Source: Ileibacterium sp. (lineage in GTDB: Bacteria > Bacillota_I > Bacilli_A > Erysipelotrichales > Erysipelotrichaceae). Taken from it: a stretch of DNA of 7,805 nt. The notes beneath the pieces are model-generated. The model searched no databases. It was given only the letters and a program-made list of their open reading frames with translations, and was not told the DNA's origin. The DNA lies in the NCBI GenBank assembly GCA_021443945.1, contig JABUSF010000006.1, positions 31,581-39,385 on the forward strand. Direction: 5' to 3'. A program made the translations under genes and the position numbers. Each line of letters begins with the position of its first letter. The first letter of the stretch is position 1. Below are positions 6,866 through 7,805 of the stretch, one piece after another.

Positions 6866-7588
6866 TTAAACAGCTGTTTTTGTGTTGCTTTTTTTAACCA
6901 GCAGGCTTCCAAGAGCTACAAAGAACAGTCCGCCTACAGCAAAGAATGGAATCATCCATGCATCCATACCGGAACGTGGGATTGTCACTTCACGGCTTGG
7001 AGTTCTTGTTTCCGGATAGTAAGTAATGCTGCTTTCCGGGGTAGGTGGGTTGCTTGGTGTTGTTGGAACAGTTCCTGTTGTTTTAGCAGACGCTGAAAGG
7101 TTGTATGTACCGTTGAATGGAATGGTAGCGATGAATGGAACCATTTCAAAGGAATCGGAAGCGGCACGTGTCTGTGCGCAGTAATAAACACCTTCACCCA
7201 GGTTGGCGAAAGTCGCTTTTCCGTTGGCTGCGGATTCAGTTTTTGTTGGAGAAATTTTGTTGGTGGTAATGTAGGCACCAATAACTTTTCTCAAAGATTC
7301 AACTTTGGCGTTGTCAGCTTTTGTGCTGGATGCATCGTTTGGATCTGCTTTCAGATCTTTCAGATCAACGTTCAGATTTTTAAATTCTGCTGTCAGCACG
7401 TAATCGTTGTCGACTTTGTCAGCGATTTTGTAGATGCCGAATGCAGCACCGGCCATGGTGCTTTGTTTTGGAAAGCTTACTTCAACTGATCCAGTCTGCG
7501 CTGTATCTGTGTTTTCAGCGGCAAGTACTGGAGCGGTCATGAAAGTTAAGGCGGCAGCTGCAGCAAAGGCGGCTTTTAGTAATTTCAT
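6866..7588 (-). CDS. Pilin-like, sortase-anchored surface protein
   Basis: 240 aa. A signal peptide (MKLLKAAFAAAAALTFMTAPVLA) is probably cut after Ala23 or Ala24. The domain at about 32-170 has the pattern of Gram-positive pilin/CnaB-like modules: GSVEVSF, AGAAFGIYKIAD (46-57), GKATFANLGEGVYYC (123-137) and EMVPFIATIP (148-157). A Thr/Pro-rich stalk follows (171-202), then a sorting signal: IPRSG (203-207), a hydrophobic stretch (about 210-231) and the basic tail VKKSNTK. The hydrophobic part resembles LPQTG-type pilin tails, which supports IPRSG as the cleavage motif. GGGAG, 7 nt before the ATG, is a strong ribosome binding site. The residues that would form a CnaB isopeptide bond appear replaced (Phe39 for Lys, Gln139 for Glu), judged by eye. 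It could be a minor pilin, or a stand-alone wall protein. The sortase next downstream on the - strand is the likely processing enzyme. Confidence 0.88.
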   Translation of the reverse strand: MKLLKAAFAAAAALTFMTAPVLAAENTDTAQTGSVEVSFPKQSTMAGAAFGIYKIADKVDNDYVLTAEFKNLNVDLKDLKADPNDASSTKADNAKVESLRKVIGAYITTNKISPTKTESAANGKATFANLGEGVYYCAQTRAASDSFEMVPFIATIPFNGTYNLSASAKTTGTVPTTPSNPPTPESSITYYPETRTPSREVTIPRSGMDAWMIPFFAVGGLFFVALGSLLVKKSNTKTAV

Positions 7589-7805
7589 AATATCACTCCC
7601 TTTTTTTATAATTGTTTCTTAAAAGAAATATTTCCTGACACTACCTATTATCACGAAATAGCAAGCAAAAAGCTATAAAAACCTCATCTTTTCACAAAAA
7701 AGTCCATAAAGTTAATGGATTTGGTACAAAAACAAATGATATGTGTAAAATTACAATCTTTTGTATTGATGCTTTCATGCAAGGACAGCGTGCAGAGTAT
7801 GCTGC
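7589..7805 (-). other. AT-rich leader upstream of the surface-protein gene
   Basis: 217 bases with no supported gene; the upstream neighbour lies beyond the window. It must hold the promoter of the surface-protein gene, but no -35/-10 pair at 16-18 nt spacing stands out on the - strand. The best -10-like piece is the TGATAATAG context near 7645-7655, without a good -35. Small inverted repeats are present: TTTCTT/AAGAAA (7615-7628), TCCAT/ATGGA (7703-7719) and TGTAA/TTACA (7744-7755). Their role is unknown. Confidence 0.4.

Noticed and set aside
7703..7719. TCCAT/ATGGA hairpin followed by CTTTTTT on the - strand, resembling a terminator
   Set aside because: The 5-bp AT-rich stem is too weak for a confident intrinsic terminator. 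It could only end a transcript from a gene outside the window.
7744..7755. TGTAA-AA-TTACA inverted repeat as a named repressor operator
   Set aside because: The arms are only 5 bp and occur easily by chance in AT-rich DNA. It does not match a consensus I can name, so it is kept only as part of the leader observation.

Overview
The window comes from a low-to-mid GC (high 40s % by eye) Gram-positive bacterium, most likely a gut-type Bacillota. Evidence for this is a lipobox lipoprotein, a sortase with a sortase-anchored pilin-like surface protein, strong GGAGG-type ribosome binding sites and the hslO-dusB pair typical of Bacillota. The protein style would fit Erysipelotrichia or a related clostridial lineage, but that assignment is an inference.

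Layout. The first 6.2 kb is read on the + strand. It opens with the 3' part of a GNAT acetyltransferase gene (1-330), which overlaps hslO (redox chaperone Hsp33, 327-1265) by 4 nt. hslO in turn overlaps dusB (tRNA-dihydrouridine synthase, 1240-2241) by 26 nt, so these three look like one translationally coupled unit. After a 71-nt gap comes glgB (glycogen branching enzyme, 2313-4178), closed by a strong intrinsic terminator (4195-4236). A second + unit follows: an RsmC/YbxB-like methyltransferase (4347-4943), then 18 nt later a 401-residue lipoprotein of unknown function (4962-6167). It ends in a 16-bp hairpin terminator (6170-6209) that can serve both strands.

The last 1.6 kb is read on the - strand, convergent with the rest. 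A 240-residue pilin-like surface protein (6866-7588) is followed by a hairpin terminator (6831-6854) and then a 187-residue sortase (6221-6784). The surface protein has a signal peptide, a pilin/CnaB-like domain, a proline-rich stalk and an IPRSG sorting signal. The two genes look like a substrate-enzyme pair; the hairpin and the sortase's weak ribosome binding site would keep enzyme levels below substrate levels.

The + strand genes are mostly housekeeping (proteostasis, tRNA/rRNA modification, glycogen branching). The parts most worth a second look are the sortase/surface-protein cassette, with its non-canonical sorting motif and active-site context, and the unrecognised lipoprotein. I found no RNA genes, CRISPR array, insertion sequence or prophage. 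No stretch longer than about 220 bases lacks a gene.
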